Positions 7,548 to 17,148 of a stretch of DNA of 55,789 bases are shown here, piece after piece (the stretch's first letter is position 1; every line of letters begins with the position of its first letter). The notes under the pieces were generated by a model, which had not been told where the DNA came from, made no database searches, and was given only the letters and a program-made list of their open reading frames with translations. The position numbers and the translations under genes were made by a program. Source of the DNA: Paracoccaceae bacterium (lineage in GTDB: Bacteria; Pseudomonadota; Alphaproteobacteria; Rhodobacterales; Rhodobacteraceae); assembly GCA_009920815.1 (NCBI GenBank), contig RFZH01000001.1, positions 1-55,789 of the forward strand, given 5' to 3'.

Positions 7548-9115
7548 CAGATCATCTCCTGTGCTTTGGCGACGCGGGCCGCTTTTTCAATTTTCTTTTG
7601 ATTTTGTGCACGGAAATCAGGGCGTAGATTTGGGGTACCTTCCCAAATTCCCGCCGTGTCGTGGGTGCCGACATCCGTAAAGAATGACTGCATTTTTGAC
7701 ATGCGGTCGGTGTTTTGAATGGCAGTGTTGATAACCTGTGCCAAGCTGCCCGCCCCTGCAGGGCCCATCAAAGGTCGTGCTGAAACTAGGTTCGTGAAAT
7801 AAAGGGCTGCACCGCCCTTTTGTTTGACCGCTTGGACCAATGGCGTCGTGCCAATCGCCAGATCAGGTTTGAACGCATCAACAGCGGCAAGGTCATCCTC
7901 AAGCGAGGCACGGAATTTCACCACAGTCCCCTTGGCATTTAGCCATTCAAGGTCGTCTTTTGACATTGGTGTTTTGGGGCAAGCGGTTCCAACATAAGGC
8001 ACTTCTGCCCCGCTTTCGATCAATAGGCGCGCGACCAATAATTCGCTGCCTTCGTATCCTGACACAGTGATGCGCCCGTTGATCTGATTTGTGGCCAAGG
8101 CGCCTTTGATTGCTGGTAAAAACGCGTTTTGCGCCGCAGAGATTTGTTCCGCAGACACGTTGAACGCCTCGCCGATATTTTTCAGCCATTTGGCCGTGCC
8201 ATCATAACCAACAGGCGCGCTGCCAATAGCGGGGCGTCCGGCCGCGTTAAATTCACGCAATGTCGCGGTGTAGAATGGATGAATGGCAGCCACCGCGCCA
8301 CAATCAAGGGCCGCATACATTTCGCGCCATTCCCGTGCGGGCAAAACCGGTCCTGCGGCCAATCCCATCGGGGCCAACATCCCGCCAATCACCATAGGAT
8401 CAGCGGGGAACATTTCCCCCAAAAGTGCGACCGTAGGGCGGTCATTCTTGCCGCCGACAGGGGCCTGGACAGGGCCTGCCTCGGCCTCTTGGCGGGCGAA
8501 ATTCAACATCGCACCGGCCAAAATATCTTTGGCTTCGGCATGGGTTGGAACACCAAAGCCAGGGACATCAATCCCAATGATGCGCACGCCGTTAATTTCG
8601 TTTGGCAACAACCGCAGCGGAACGCCGCTGGCGGTTGGGACGCATAGGTTTGTCACCACGATCGCGTCATAATGTTCAGGGTCGGCAAGGTCATGAACGG
8701 CATCGCGAATGTCTTCGAACAGCTTACCGGTGACCAAGGATTCTGAGTCAAAAGGCACATAGCCCACAGACCGTCGCGCCCCGTAAAAGTGGCTGATAAA
8801 GCTTAGGCCATAGACACAACAGGCCGATCCCGACAACACGGTCGCAACACGGCGCATCCGTAACCCAACGCGCAATGATCCAAATGCAGGGCACATGGAT
8901 TGTGGTTTGTCATGGGGTCCAACAGGGTAATCTTGGGCATATTTTTCCAAGATCGCGGCATTTTCGTCGGATGCCATGCCCGCATGTTTCAGTGTTTCAG
9001 ATTGGCATGCAACGCCATCCGTCGCAGGCGCAACGCCCGCCGTTGGTGCATCGTCAGGATGACCCGTCATCACATCGACCTGTGCGGTGGTGTCATATGT
9101 GATTTCGTTGCTCAT
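7547..9115 (-). CDS. bchY: Chlorophyllide a reductase subunit Y
   Basis: The other catalytic subunit of chlorophyllide a reductase. The 522 residues include the [4Fe-4S]-binding region SMCPAFGSLRVGLRMRR and SGSACCVYGLSFISHFYGAR with conserved Cys. The first ~60 residues are Ala/Asp rich and variable. It lies directly after bchX (the stop of bchX abuts the bchY ATG region) and overlaps bchZ by one base, so the three subunits are translationally coupled. Confidence 0.97.
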   Translation of the reverse strand: MSNEITYDTTAQVDVMTGHPDDAPTAGVAPATDGVACQSETLKHAGMASDENAAILEKYAQDYPVGPHDKPQSMCPAFGSLRVGLRMRRVATVLSGSACCVYGLSFISHFYGARRSVGYVPFDSESLVTGKLFEDIRDAVHDLADPEHYDAIVVTNLCVPTASGVPLRLLPNEINGVRIIGIDVPGFGVPTHAEAKDILAGAMLNFARQEAEAGPVQAPVGGKNDRPTVALLGEMFPADPMVIGGMLAPMGLAAGPVLPAREWREMYAALDCGAVAAIHPFYTATLREFNAAGRPAIGSAPVGYDGTAKWLKNIGEAFNVSAEQISAAQNAFLPAIKGALATNQINGRITVSGYEGSELLVARLLIESGAEVPYVGTACPKTPMSKDDLEWLNAKGTVVKFRASLEDDLAAVDAFKPDLAIGTTPLVQAVKQKGGAALYFTNLVSARPLMGPAGAGSLAQVINTAIQNTDRMSKMQSFFTDVGTHDTAGIWEGTPNLRPDFRAQNQKKIEKAARVAKAQEMI

Positions 9116-10129
9116 CTATACCTCGTCATAAATGACTTCTAGGGATGCTTTTGTGGCGATGTTTTTGCCGCGCATATCCGCATCGGTCGCGGGTACGAGG
9201 ACAAAGTCCCCACCGGTGTCCTTGCTATCAAACAGGGCCAATAACCCGTCTTGGTCCAACGGTGCCGGGCGTATCGGCGGGGCATCGGCCACGGCGATTG
9301 CCAATTGTTCAAACAAGGCGCCCCATTGGCTTTGTGATGTGCCGACAATCTGATAGTTTGCGGATTTTTTGCGCAGATCGTCATCTTGGGGGATCGCCGC
9401 AAGAACCGGAATGTTCGCAGCCTTGGCAAATGCCGCGGCTTCGCCCGTGCCGTCATCTTTGTTGATCACAAGTCCCGCAACACCAACGTTTCCGCCCAGC
9501 TTGCGGAAATATTCGACCGCTGAACAAACGTTGTTTGCCACGTAAAGCGATTGTAAATCGTTTGATCCCACCAAGATCACTTTTTGTGCCATGTCGCGGG
9601 CAATGGGCAGGCCAAAGCCACCACAGACAACGTCACCCAGAAAATCCAACAGAACATAATCAAAGTCCCAATCATGGAACCCAAGTTTTTCCAGCAATTC
9701 AAATCCGTGAATGATGCCGCGCCCACCACAGCCACGACCGACCTCTGGCCCGCCCAGTTCCATGGCGAAAACACCGCCACGTTTGAAACAGACATCACCA
9801 ATCTGCACCTCTTCGCCGGCCAATTTTTTGCGCGTCGAGGTTTCGATGATCGTTGGACAGGCTTTTCCACCAAATAGTAACGATGTGGTATCAGATTTGG
9901 GATCACAGCCGATCAAAAGAACGCGTTTGCCCATTTCTGCCATCATGTGAGACAGGTTTGCCAAGGTAAATGATTTACCGATACCGCCCTTGCCATAGAT
10001 GGCAATAATCTGGGTTTTTCGTGTTGGACTATCGTTTTGTTCAAGCGCTTGGATATCGGCCAGATCCATATTGGCTTCGTCCCGCAGGCGTTGTGTATAA
10101 TCTTTTAGATTAGGAACGTCGTCTTTCAT
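9116..10129 (-). CDS. bchX: Chlorophyllide a reductase iron protein X
   Basis: NifH-like ATPase that passes electrons to BchYZ. I chose the ATG at 10129 (MKDDVPNLKDYTQRL, 337 aa) because GGAGGA lies 8 bases upstream; a TTG at 10144 gives five extra residues. The P-loop IYGKGGIGKSFTLANL is near residue 45, and GRGCGGRGIIHGFE and VLLDFLGDVVCGGFGLP carry the two Cys that bridge the 4Fe-4S cluster between the two subunits. The start overlaps the bchC stop as ATGA. Confidence 0.97.
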   Translation of the reverse strand: MKDDVPNLKDYTQRLRDEANMDLADIQALEQNDSPTRKTQIIAIYGKGGIGKSFTLANLSHMMAEMGKRVLLIGCDPKSDTTSLLFGGKACPTIIETSTRKKLAGEEVQIGDVCFKRGGVFAMELGGPEVGRGCGGRGIIHGFELLEKLGFHDWDFDYVLLDFLGDVVCGGFGLPIARDMAQKVILVGSNDLQSLYVANNVCSAVEYFRKLGGNVGVAGLVINKDDGTGEAAAFAKAANIPVLAAIPQDDDLRKKSANYQIVGTSQSQWGALFEQLAIAVADAPPIRPAPLDQDGLLALFDSKDTGGDFVLVPATDADMRGKNIATKASLEVIYDEV

Positions 10130-11067
10130 TGTAGCGTCCTCCAATCAAGAACCATTTTGCAGCATTCTGGGTTTTCAAACGCGTCGATATACGCTTGGGC
10201 GGCTGTGTGTGCCGGCGCACGGTGGGTTATTAAGTCATCCAATGATAAGTGCCCTTCGTGAACCAAGGCGGTGATTGCCGCCATATCGGTTTGTTTCCAT
10301 TCGGCCGCGACGCGGAGTTTGATTTCGCGCATAAACGCAAAGGGAAAGGCAAAGTTGATGCGATCCGCATAAAACCCTGCCAACACAATCTCTGCACCCT
10401 GTCCGCAGCATTGGATCCATTGATCCATCACGTCGGTGTTTCCCGAGGCGTCATAGATGGATGTATAGTTTTTGCGTTCATCTTGGTCAGGGTGGATCAC
10501 CTGATATCCTTGTGCGCCTGCCATGCGGGTCGGGTTAATTTCCCAAACGGTGGGGGGAGGGCCACCTGCCGCGATTGTTAAGCGTGCTAACAGGCGCCCA
10601 AGGATACCATGTCCGATGATTAATTCTGGCAATCGCGCATCCATCCCCGCCAATGCGTGTCGCGCGGTTGCAGCCAAAGCAAACAATGTGCCGCGGTCTG
10701 CTAAATTGGGGTCTATTTTTGATACACGACTTGCTTGGGTTACCAAGGTGCCTGCCGAACCACCAAACAAGCCTTTTGCATCCACAAAAGAATTTGAACC
10801 CGGTACAAAAACAAAATCACCGATCTTGTGGCCTGATCCCTTTGGGGCATCTACGATTTCGCCGACGGCTTCATAGCCGGGCACGAGTGGATAGCCCAAT
10901 CCGGGAAACGGGGGCATTGATCCTGACCATAACAGCTTTTCGGTACCGGTTGAGATTCCAGAATGGTGAACACATACGACGACGTCACCTTCTGTCGGAT
11001 CTTTCAGGCCGATTTCACGCAGAGTCAGCTGCCTTGGTCCCTCTAATATAACCGCGGAGGTATGCAT
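10126..11067 (-). CDS. bchC: Bacteriochlorophyllide a (3-hydroxyethyl) dehydrogenase
   Basis: Oxidises the 3-(1-hydroxyethyl) group to the 3-acetyl group of bacteriochlorophyllide a. It is a 313-residue zinc-type (MDR) alcohol-dehydrogenase-fold protein with HHSGISTGTEKLLWSG near residue 30, VPGYEAVGEIVDAP, and a nucleotide-binding region around IIGHGILGRLLARLTIA. The ATG at 11067 is preceded by GGGAG; an ATG at 11079 is also in frame. First gene of the superoperon, with two PpsR boxes directly upstream. Confidence 0.95.
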   Translation of the reverse strand: MHTSAVILEGPRQLTLREIGLKDPTEGDVVVCVHHSGISTGTEKLLWSGSMPPFPGLGYPLVPGYEAVGEIVDAPKGSGHKIGDFVFVPGSNSFVDAKGLFGGSAGTLVTQASRVSKIDPNLADRGTLFALAATARHALAGMDARLPELIIGHGILGRLLARLTIAAGGPPPTVWEINPTRMAGAQGYQVIHPDQDERKNYTSIYDASGNTDVMDQWIQCCGQGAEIVLAGFYADRINFAFPFAFMREIKLRVAAEWKQTDMAAITALVHEGHLSLDDLITHRAPAHTAAQAYIDAFENPECCKMVLDWRTLQ

Positions 11068-11111
11068 GATTGCTCCCATGTGAATGCCGCGTTACAGAGT
11101 CGCGGCTTTAC

Positions 11112-11155
11112 TGTTAGTTTAACCTGACATTTCAAACTGTCAATTTTTTTTGACA
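11112..11155. promoter_or_regulatory. Tandem PpsR/CrtJ boxes upstream of bchC
   Basis: Two exact TGT-N12-ACA sites: TGTTAGTTTAACCTGACA (11112-11129) and TGTCAATTTTTTTTGACA (11138-11155), starting 26 bases apart. The second is nearly a perfect palindrome and ends at the base next to the crtF stop. Paired sites upstream of bchC are the classic arrangement for cooperative repression by PpsR/CrtJ under oxygen and light. Confidence 0.88.
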
Positions 11156-12265
11156 TTATTTTTTAAATGCCTCAATAACAGTCGTTACAAAGGGCCGAGG
11201 GGACGCATTAATTTTGATTTGCGAAAATCCAACTTGTTTCAAAATATCGCATATTTCACTGGGTGATCTGGTTTTCCCGGTGTTCATTGCCATGGTGTAG
11301 ATTGCAAAATAGGTGTCGCCAAATCTATTTGGGTTTCGGTCGCCCAACATTGGCTCTGACACGATAAGGCGACCGTTTTTTGGCAGTGCGGTGTAAACTT
11401 TGGTTAACAACTGTTTCACTGTTTCGTCGCTATGATCATACAAAACCCGAATGAGCGAAATGATGTCAAAGCCCTGCGGCAGGTCGTCATCAAAAAATGA
11501 CCCTGCAATGAATTGATGTTTTGTTGGCCGGGTGGACTGCGTGCCTGCTAGATCAAATACAGCTGTTTGCACTTTGGAAAATTTATGCACAACCTGATCC
11601 ATGAACGCGCCGCTGCCGCCGCCGACATCCAGCCATCGTGCGGCATTCGGCACGCTAATCGCACGCAATGTATCGCGCGCGACCATAAATTGGGATTTGG
11701 TCATAAGATCGGAATATCGTGCAAGATCGCTATCATTGACGGTGTCTGTCGCGCCAAAAACATAGGGCCAAAACTCTGCCAGTTTACGGGGTGATTTTCC
11801 GTTAAAAAAAGCTTTTGGATCAATAAGATCTTCGTATAAAATAGAATGATGATCAATCAATTCTGGGATGCCCGGCAACCCCAAGATCAACGCGCCACGG
11901 CGTGCCAAATATATTCGATCCCTGCGCAGTTTTATGAGGTGTAATGCAACCCCTGCCCGACACAATAATTCTGTTGTGTCTTTTTCAAATCCAAGCAATC
12001 GCGCTAATTCATCGACGGTCCGCGGCCGTTCATAAAGGTATTCCAGCGCGTTCGTTCGAACGAAAGTCAACAGGATTTGCGTATCAACAAACCCTGTCAT
12101 TAATTGAAAAATTGCTTCGCCCTCTTTGCGTGAAATCCGTGATAAAAAAGGCAGGCGGGACGCCAAATCTTGGACAGATAAATTGCGATAGAATGCGTTG
12201 ATTTTGGTCGCCCACCAATGCGAAAGGCTGCGCGACCTTGGGCGGTATGCGGAATGTTCGGCCAT
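11156..12265 (-). CDS. crtF: Hydroxyneurosporene (demethylspheroidene) O-methyltransferase
   Basis: Methylates the 1-hydroxy group of acyclic carotenoids using SAM, the last step towards spheroidene. The 369 residues show an N-terminal dimerisation/winged-helix part (EYLYERPRTVDELARLLGFE) and a class I methyltransferase fold with ARWLDVGGGSGAFMDQVV near residue 212 and VSEPMLGDRNPN. It lies 3 bases after crtE and its 3' end abuts the bchC operators. Confidence 0.95.
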   Translation of the reverse strand: MAEHSAYRPRSRSLSHWWATKINAFYRNLSVQDLASRLPFLSRISRKEGEAIFQLMTGFVDTQILLTFVRTNALEYLYERPRTVDELARLLGFEKDTTELLCRAGVALHLIKLRRDRIYLARRGALILGLPGIPELIDHHSILYEDLIDPKAFFNGKSPRKLAEFWPYVFGATDTVNDSDLARYSDLMTKSQFMVARDTLRAISVPNAARWLDVGGGSGAFMDQVVHKFSKVQTAVFDLAGTQSTRPTKHQFIAGSFFDDDLPQGFDIISLIRVLYDHSDETVKQLLTKVYTALPKNGRLIVSEPMLGDRNPNRFGDTYFAIYTMAMNTGKTRSPSEICDILKQVGFSQIKINASPRPFVTTVIEAFKK

Positions 12266-12268
12266 CGC

Positions 12269-13138
12269 TTAGGCGTGTGGATGGGTTTGATGCGCGGCCA
12301 TCATGCGGGTGGATTGCATTTGAACCATCTTGGCCAGCTGCGCTTCGCCTGGGCAAGAGGGAATAGATGCAATTGCACCCCCCAAGACGTCGCGCAGCTG
12401 TTTCTTTGCGCCATCTACCCCGAATTCGGTTACGGCGCTTGGGCGATTATTTTTTAGATCTTGGCCCATTGGTTTTCCGGTAACGCTTGCATCGGACAGC
12501 ACATCTAATAAATCGTCTGCGATTTGAAATGCTTGGCCAATACGTGCGCCAAGTTCTTGCCAGGGTTCGGGATCGTGTCCAGCCGCGATAGCCCCCATTT
12601 GCGTCGCCGCAATAAATAGGGCGCCGGTTTTGGACAAATGGTATGCCCCTAGATCCACGACCGCTTCGTCCTCCCACGCTTGACCAGCACAAATACCGTT
12701 TGGAAAACCCGTGTAGCGTGCAAGGTGCGCAATTAATTCTGGCACACGTTCAGGTGATACCGCACCTTGCGTGGCCAGAGCTGCAAAGGCGTTGACGATC
12801 AGGCTATCGCCTGCAAGCACAGCGGTGGTTTCCCCAAAGGCGCGATGCACCGTTGGTTTTCCGCGACGCAGTGCCGAATTGTCGAAACATGGTAAATCAT
12901 CATGTACCAAGCTTGCGCAGTGAATAAATTCCAAGGCGCTTGCCGCGGCATCTGTAACGCTGGGCATATCATCCCCACATGCCAAAGCAACGGAGGTCAA
13001 GATAAGAGGCCGTATGCGTGCGCCGCCCGGAAAGACCGTATAGTCAATTGCGGCCCTGAGTTTGGTTGGCGCAGGCTGCGTGACCGCGCCACTGCAGATA
13101 TGTTTCTGGATGGCCTTTTCAATTCGATCATTTAACAT
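12269..13138 (-). CDS. crtE: Geranylgeranyl diphosphate synthase
   Basis: Makes C20 GGPP for carotenoid synthesis and for the bacteriochlorophyll tail. The 289 residues carry the first Asp-rich motif HCASLVHDDLPCFDN (near residue 77) and the second IADDLLDVLSD (near 200), both needed for Mg-diphosphate binding. The ATG at 13138 has a GGGGG ribosome site. It is divergent from crtD across an 84-bp region with a PpsR box. Confidence 0.96.
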   Translation of the reverse strand: MLNDRIEKAIQKHICSGAVTQPAPTKLRAAIDYTVFPGGARIRPLILTSVALACGDDMPSVTDAAASALEFIHCASLVHDDLPCFDNSALRRGKPTVHRAFGETTAVLAGDSLIVNAFAALATQGAVSPERVPELIAHLARYTGFPNGICAGQAWEDEAVVDLGAYHLSKTGALFIAATQMGAIAAGHDPEPWQELGARIGQAFQIADDLLDVLSDASVTGKPMGQDLKNNRPSAVTEFGVDGAKKQLRDVLGGAIASIPSCPGEAQLAKMVQMQSTRMMAAHQTHPHA

Positions 13139-13153
13139 GCGACACCCCCAAGG

Positions 13154-13193
13154 TGACAGGTAAAGTTAACATATGTGTAAATAATACTGGACA
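13154..13193. promoter_or_regulatory. PpsR/CrtJ boxes between crtE and crtD
   Basis: TGTAAATAATACTGGACA (13176-13193) is an exact TGT-N12-ACA site. A weaker site, TGACAGGTAAAGTTAACA (13154-13171), differs at one base of the first half. The two start 22 bases apart, two helical turns, between the divergent crtEF and crtDC starts, so they can control both. Confidence 0.8.
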
Positions 13194-13222
13194 TATTCCT
13201 GCATTGAGTCAACACTTCAATC

Positions 13223-14728
13223 ATGGTGGGACAAGAACAGGACAAAAAAGTGCGCCGTAAGATTATCGTCATCGGGGCCGGTATCGGTGGCTTGTCAAGC
13301 GCGCTCAAGCTCGCGCATGCAGGGCACGACGTCCATGTTATAGATGCTGCCTCTGGCCCTGGTGGCAAAATGAGAACACACCCTGGATCAACGGGGCCGA
13401 TTGATATTGGCCCAACAGTTTTGACGTTGTTGCCGGTTTTTGAACGATTGTTTCGGTCTGTGGGTGAAGATATCAATGATCATGTTAAATTGGCACGCGA
13501 ACCGATACTGGCGCGTCATTGGTGGCCAGACGGTACCATGTTGGATTTGCATGAAAATTTTGAAGCGTCACATGCTGAAATTCAAAATGTCTTTGGCGTT
13601 GCGATTGGCAAGGAATTTGAAAAATTTTACCATGACACCCGCGCGCTTTTTGAATGTTTCGATCTGCCTGTTATGCAAAACGCACGGCCCAATTTGCGAC
13701 AGATGATGTCAGCTGTTTTTAAGAAGCCCCAGCTTATTCCCAAAATGCGTCCGTTTTCAACGCTTGAATCCAGCCTTAGTTCGTACTTCAAAGACCCACG
13801 TTTGCAACAACTTTTTGGCCGCTACGCAAGCTATATCGGTGGTGCGCCGCAAACGACGCCCGCGCTCTTATCCTTGATCTGGCAAGCCGAAGCAAAAGGT
13901 GTTTGGACAATCAAAGGCGGCATGAACCAGCTTGCACGCGCTATTGAAAAGTTGTGCATCGCACGCGGGGCAGAGTTTACATACAACAAAGCGGTTGTCG
14001 AATTGCGGCGATCCCGCGATGAAATTGACACTGTTGTTTTGGAAAACGGATCTTTGATATACGCCGACGCCGTTATATTCAATGGTGATCCGCGGGCAAT
14101 GCCAATGGGGAAATTGGGCAACGATGTCCGCCATATTGCCCAAAACACCAATTCTGAAAAACGCAGTCTTTCTGCATATGTTTGGGGATTTGATGCGCGT
14201 ATTGATGCTGCGAATTTAGCGCATCACAATGTATTTTTTGCCGATAGGCCCAATTCAGAATTCGATGCAATTCAAAAGGGCGAAATGCCGACAGATCCAA
14301 CCATTTATATCTGTGCGCAGGATCGCGGTATCAATAAACCGACCCCAGATGTTGATCGATTGGAAATTATACTTAACGCGCCACCTCTTTCGAAAAGGGC
14401 CCCAAAGCCAGAGGATTTTGACAGATGCAAAGCAATCACCTTCGACCGCCTGCAGCGTTTCGGCCTGACCTTTCAAAGGGAGCTATGCCGCGAACATCTG
14501 ACGATGCCAGAGGACTTTGCCCGCCTGTTTCCCGCGTCGGACGGGTCACTTTACGGGCAGAGCCCAGAGGGGATGATGGCGACGCTAAAGCGGCCGCAAT
14601 GCGTGACCCAGATCAAGAATCTATTCTTGGTGGGCGGGGGAATTCATCCTGGGGCTGGGGTCCCGATGGCGGCGCTTTGCGGCCAGCTCGCGGTCGAGGA
14701 GATGACCAGGCGCCAAATTTTAACATAG
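13223..14728 (+). CDS. crtD: Methoxyneurosporene (hydroxyneurosporene) desaturase
   Basis: Introduces the C-3,4 double bond in acyclic carotenoids. The 501 residues have the N-terminal FAD dinucleotide fold IVIGAGIGGLSSALKLAHAG and the C-terminal carotenoid-desaturase motif NLFLVGGGIHPGAGVPMAAL. The ATG at 13223 lacks a clear ribosome site; an in-frame GTG at 13250 is preceded by AGGA and is a reasonable alternative start. Its 3' part overlaps the open crtC frame. Confidence 0.93.
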   Translation: MVGQEQDKKVRRKIIVIGAGIGGLSSALKLAHAGHDVHVIDAASGPGGKMRTHPGSTGPIDIGPTVLTLLPVFERLFRSVGEDINDHVKLAREPILARHWWPDGTMLDLHENFEASHAEIQNVFGVAIGKEFEKFYHDTRALFECFDLPVMQNARPNLRQMMSAVFKKPQLIPKMRPFSTLESSLSSYFKDPRLQQLFGRYASYIGGAPQTTPALLSLIWQAEAKGVWTIKGGMNQLARAIEKLCIARGAEFTYNKAVVELRRSRDEIDTVVLENGSLIYADAVIFNGDPRAMPMGKLGNDVRHIAQNTNSEKRSLSAYVWGFDARIDAANLAHHNVFFADRPNSEFDAIQKGEMPTDPTIYICAQDRGINKPTPDVDRLEIILNAPPLSKRAPKPEDFDRCKAITFDRLQRFGLTFQRELCREHLTMPEDFARLFPASDGSLYGQSPEGMMATLKRPQCVTQIKNLFLVGGGIHPGAGVPMAALCGQLAVEEMTRRQILT

Positions 14729-15666
14729 ATGTCCCGCCGAATGGCTATGCTTGGTGGTATATCGATGGATTTGATCCTCAGACGGGGCGGGCAATTTCAA
14801 TAATTGCTTTCATAGGTTCTGTTTTTTCGCCCTGGTATAAATGGTCCGGTCGTAAAGAACCGCAAAATAATGTCTGTTTAAACGTTGCGACATATGGCCC
14901 AGGGGGTCGTTTTACAATGACAGATCGGGGCCGTGCGGCCCTGGGTCAAACACAGCATAGTCTGACAATCGGCCCTTCGTCGGTTACGTGGGATGACACC
15001 GAGAAATGTCTAAGGATCAAAATTGACGAAATTAGCAGCTTACCATTGATTTCGCGGATCAGGGGTACAGTAACACTGCGACCCAAAGGGATAACGCAGG
15101 TTGAATTGCCGTTGACGGCCCAAGGAACCCACATCTGGCGACCTTTTGCCCCGTCGGCCGATATAGATGTTGATCTTGATATGCCGGGTTGGACATGGTC
15201 AGGGCATGGTTATTTTGATGCAAACTTTGGGACGCGCGCGCTAGAGCAAGATTTCAATTATTGGACTTGGGCGCGTTTTCCCGTTCAGGGGGGGGCCAAG
15301 TGCTTTTATGATCTTGAACTTCGCGATGGCACCCATGAACAGCACGCTTTGCATTTCGATACCCAAGGCATTGGACAGCAAATAAAGGCACCGCCGCCAC
15401 CTACCAAATTTTCACGTAGTTTGTGGGCGGTCGCGCGGAATACCCGATGTGATCAAGGCAAGCGACCCAAACAAGTCAAAAGCCTGCTGGATGCACCGTT
15501 TTATAGCCGTGCAATGGTGGAAACCACGCTGTTGGGTGAAACAACCACGGGTGTTTTTGAAGCGCTAGATCTGCATCGTTTTCGCAATCCTGCAATCTTG
15601 GCGATGTTAGCGGTGCGCGTCCCGCGCCGTGCATCTTGGCCTGGTTCTGTCACGCCTGAGGATTAA
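14599..15666 (+). CDS. crtC: Hydroxyneurosporene synthase (carotenoid 1,2-hydratase)
   Basis: Adds water across the terminal double bond of neurosporene or lycopene. The family core is visible from VPPNGYAWWYIDGFDP onward, with IIAFIGSVFSPWYKWSGR and the lipocalin-like core TWSGHGYFDANFGTRALEQD. The start is uncertain. The frame is open back to an ATG at 14425, deep inside crtD; the next in-frame ATG is 14599, still overlapping crtD by 130 bp, and the only later options are non-ATG (for example TTG at 14677). I place it at 14599. The C terminus overlaps the end of tspO on the other strand. Confidence 0.85.
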   Translation: MRDPDQESILGGRGNSSWGWGPDGGALRPARGRGDDQAPNFNIDVPPNGYAWWYIDGFDPQTGRAISIIAFIGSVFSPWYKWSGRKEPQNNVCLNVATYGPGGRFTMTDRGRAALGQTQHSLTIGPSSVTWDDTEKCLRIKIDEISSLPLISRIRGTVTLRPKGITQVELPLTAQGTHIWRPFAPSADIDVDLDMPGWTWSGHGYFDANFGTRALEQDFNYWTWARFPVQGGAKCFYDLELRDGTHEQHALHFDTQGIGQQIKAPPPPTKFSRSLWAVARNTRCDQGKRPKQVKSLLDAPFYSRAMVETTLLGETTTGVFEALDLHRFRNPAILAMLAVRVPRRASWPGSVTPED

Positions 15667-16102
15667 GGCGATAGACAGATAGGTTTAAAAGCGCCGCGAT
15701 GGTGACCCATAATAAATAGGGTGCAAATGCTGCGCCGATCATCCAATCAAGCGATCCAAACACAACGACGCACAATGCCACCGCGCCCCAAAGGGCAGTG
15801 ATGACATACAAGCCAAGTTTAATCTTTTGCAGGCCAAAAAATACGGGCGTCCACAAAGCGTTAAGGACGATTTGCAATGACCAGAGGGCCAAGGCAGTTC
15901 CGGCATCATGACGTGCCGCGAGCTTTGCGCCAGCGAAGGACATCAATAGGTAGAGTGTTATCCAAGTAATCGGAAATACCCAATTGGGCGGTGTCCAACG
16001 CGGTTTTCGCAAGTTTGCATACCACGCACCGGGCGGGAATAGGCCGCCGGTTGAACCCGCCACAAAACACGCTGCCAAAAATATACCAAAGTCAAACCAC
16101 AT
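15650..16102 (-). CDS. tspO: TspO/MBR family tryptophan-rich sensory protein
   Basis: Outer-membrane-located TspO in Rhodobacter modulates tetrapyrrole levels and photosynthesis gene expression in response to oxygen. The 150-residue protein has five hydrophobic helices and the family marks WYANLRKPRWTPPNWVFPITW, NALWTPVFFGLQ and ALLNLSVYRLNPQA. I chose ATG 16102 (MWFDFG, AGGA upstream); a TTG at 16135 overlaps the crtB stop. A tspO next to crtB in the PGC is normal for this group. Confidence 0.93.
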   Translation of the reverse strand: MWFDFGIFLAACFVAGSTGGLFPPGAWYANLRKPRWTPPNWVFPITWITLYLLMSFAGAKLAARHDAGTALALWSLQIVLNALWTPVFFGLQKIKLGLYVITALWGAVALCVVVFGSLDWMIGAAFAPYLLWVTIAALLNLSVYRLNPQA

Positions 16103-16131
16103 TATGTCTGTTCCTACATCGGTGTAGTGTA

Positions 16132-17148
16132 TCAAGCACCGATGTTTTTTTGATCATGTTGATGGAGCTGTTCCATAATCGAAATAAATCTATCACTCCA
16201 GCCTACGGTCTGATCTTTTTCAATTGCTGCCGCGCGGATCAGAAATTCTGTTTGCGGTAAGGGGTCGGCATATATTGTCGCGGGCGTGGGCAACATCATG
16301 CTTGCCACTGCTTTCGTTGCGGAAATGCCCAGTAATCTGATTTTCGTGGCTTTGGTCGTGCGCGCACGGACTGTGACGTTGTCATAATTATTGTCACGTA
16401 AACTATCCCCAATCGCCGCATAAATGTGTCGGGCGGCAAACATTGCAGGGCGCACCTGAATAGGTAAACAGGCAATGCCCGCTTCGGCGCGGTGATATAG
16501 GCGATCTGCATTTGCTAACAATCGGCGCGTAATGCGTTGTAATTCGGGCCGCGTCTGGCGCATAGTCATCACATCGTCGCGCGTAAGGCCTTCGGTCGCA
16601 AGCCAATCATGCGGTATGTACAGCCGACCTTCGCCGGCATCCTCGCCGATGTCGCGGGCAATATTTGTCAATTGCATCGCCACACCCAGATCACAAGCAC
16701 GGGCCAAAACATCGCTATCACGGGCCCGCATTATGACACACATCATTGCGCCAACCGCCGCCGCGACACGTGCGGCATAAGCAACAAGATCGTCGTATGT
16801 ATCATATTCCTTTGCCATGGCATCCCAAACGAGCCCCTCGATCAAGGCTTCGGGCAATGCACGCGGCATGTCGAATTCTTCGACCATGCGGGCAAAAGCC
16901 CGGTCCATCGGCCGGTTTCTAGGCCGCCCCGCATAGACATCGTCTAGTCGTGCAACCAAATCTCGAACAGATGCAGATTTGTCTGATTTCAGATCGACTT
17001 CGTCGTCGGCCAATCGGCAAAACGCATAGAGCGCCAAACAGGGTTCGCGCACCGCCTGCGGCAACAGTAATGATGCGGCATGAAAGGATAACGATCCGTG
17101 GCGGATCGCGTCTTTGCAATAGTCCATATCTGCTTGTGCTGTGGACAT
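16132..17148 (-). CDS. crtB: 15-cis-phytoene synthase
   Basis: Condenses two GGPP to phytoene. The 338 residues carry both Asp-rich motifs, YAFCRLADDEVDLKSD near residue 42 and QLTNIARDIGEDAGEGRLYIP near 160. It overlaps the crtI stop by one base (TAATG) and so is translated from the crtI message. Confidence 0.97.
   Translation of the reverse strand: MSTAQADMDYCKDAIRHGSLSFHAASLLLPQAVREPCLALYAFCRLADDEVDLKSDKSASVRDLVARLDDVYAGRPRNRPMDRAFARMVEEFDMPRALPEALIEGLVWDAMAKEYDTYDDLVAYAARVAAAVGAMMCVIMRARDSDVLARACDLGVAMQLTNIARDIGEDAGEGRLYIPHDWLATEGLTRDDVMTMRQTRPELQRITRRLLANADRLYHRAEAGIACLPIQVRPAMFAARHIYAAIGDSLRDNNYDNVTVRARTTKATKIRLLGISATKAVASMMLPTPATIYADPLPQTEFLIRAAAIEKDQTVGWSDRFISIMEQLHQHDQKNIGA

Noticed and set aside
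14425..14598. Longest crtC start
   Set aside because: It would lie deep inside crtD; the residues are the shifted reading of conserved crtD codons.
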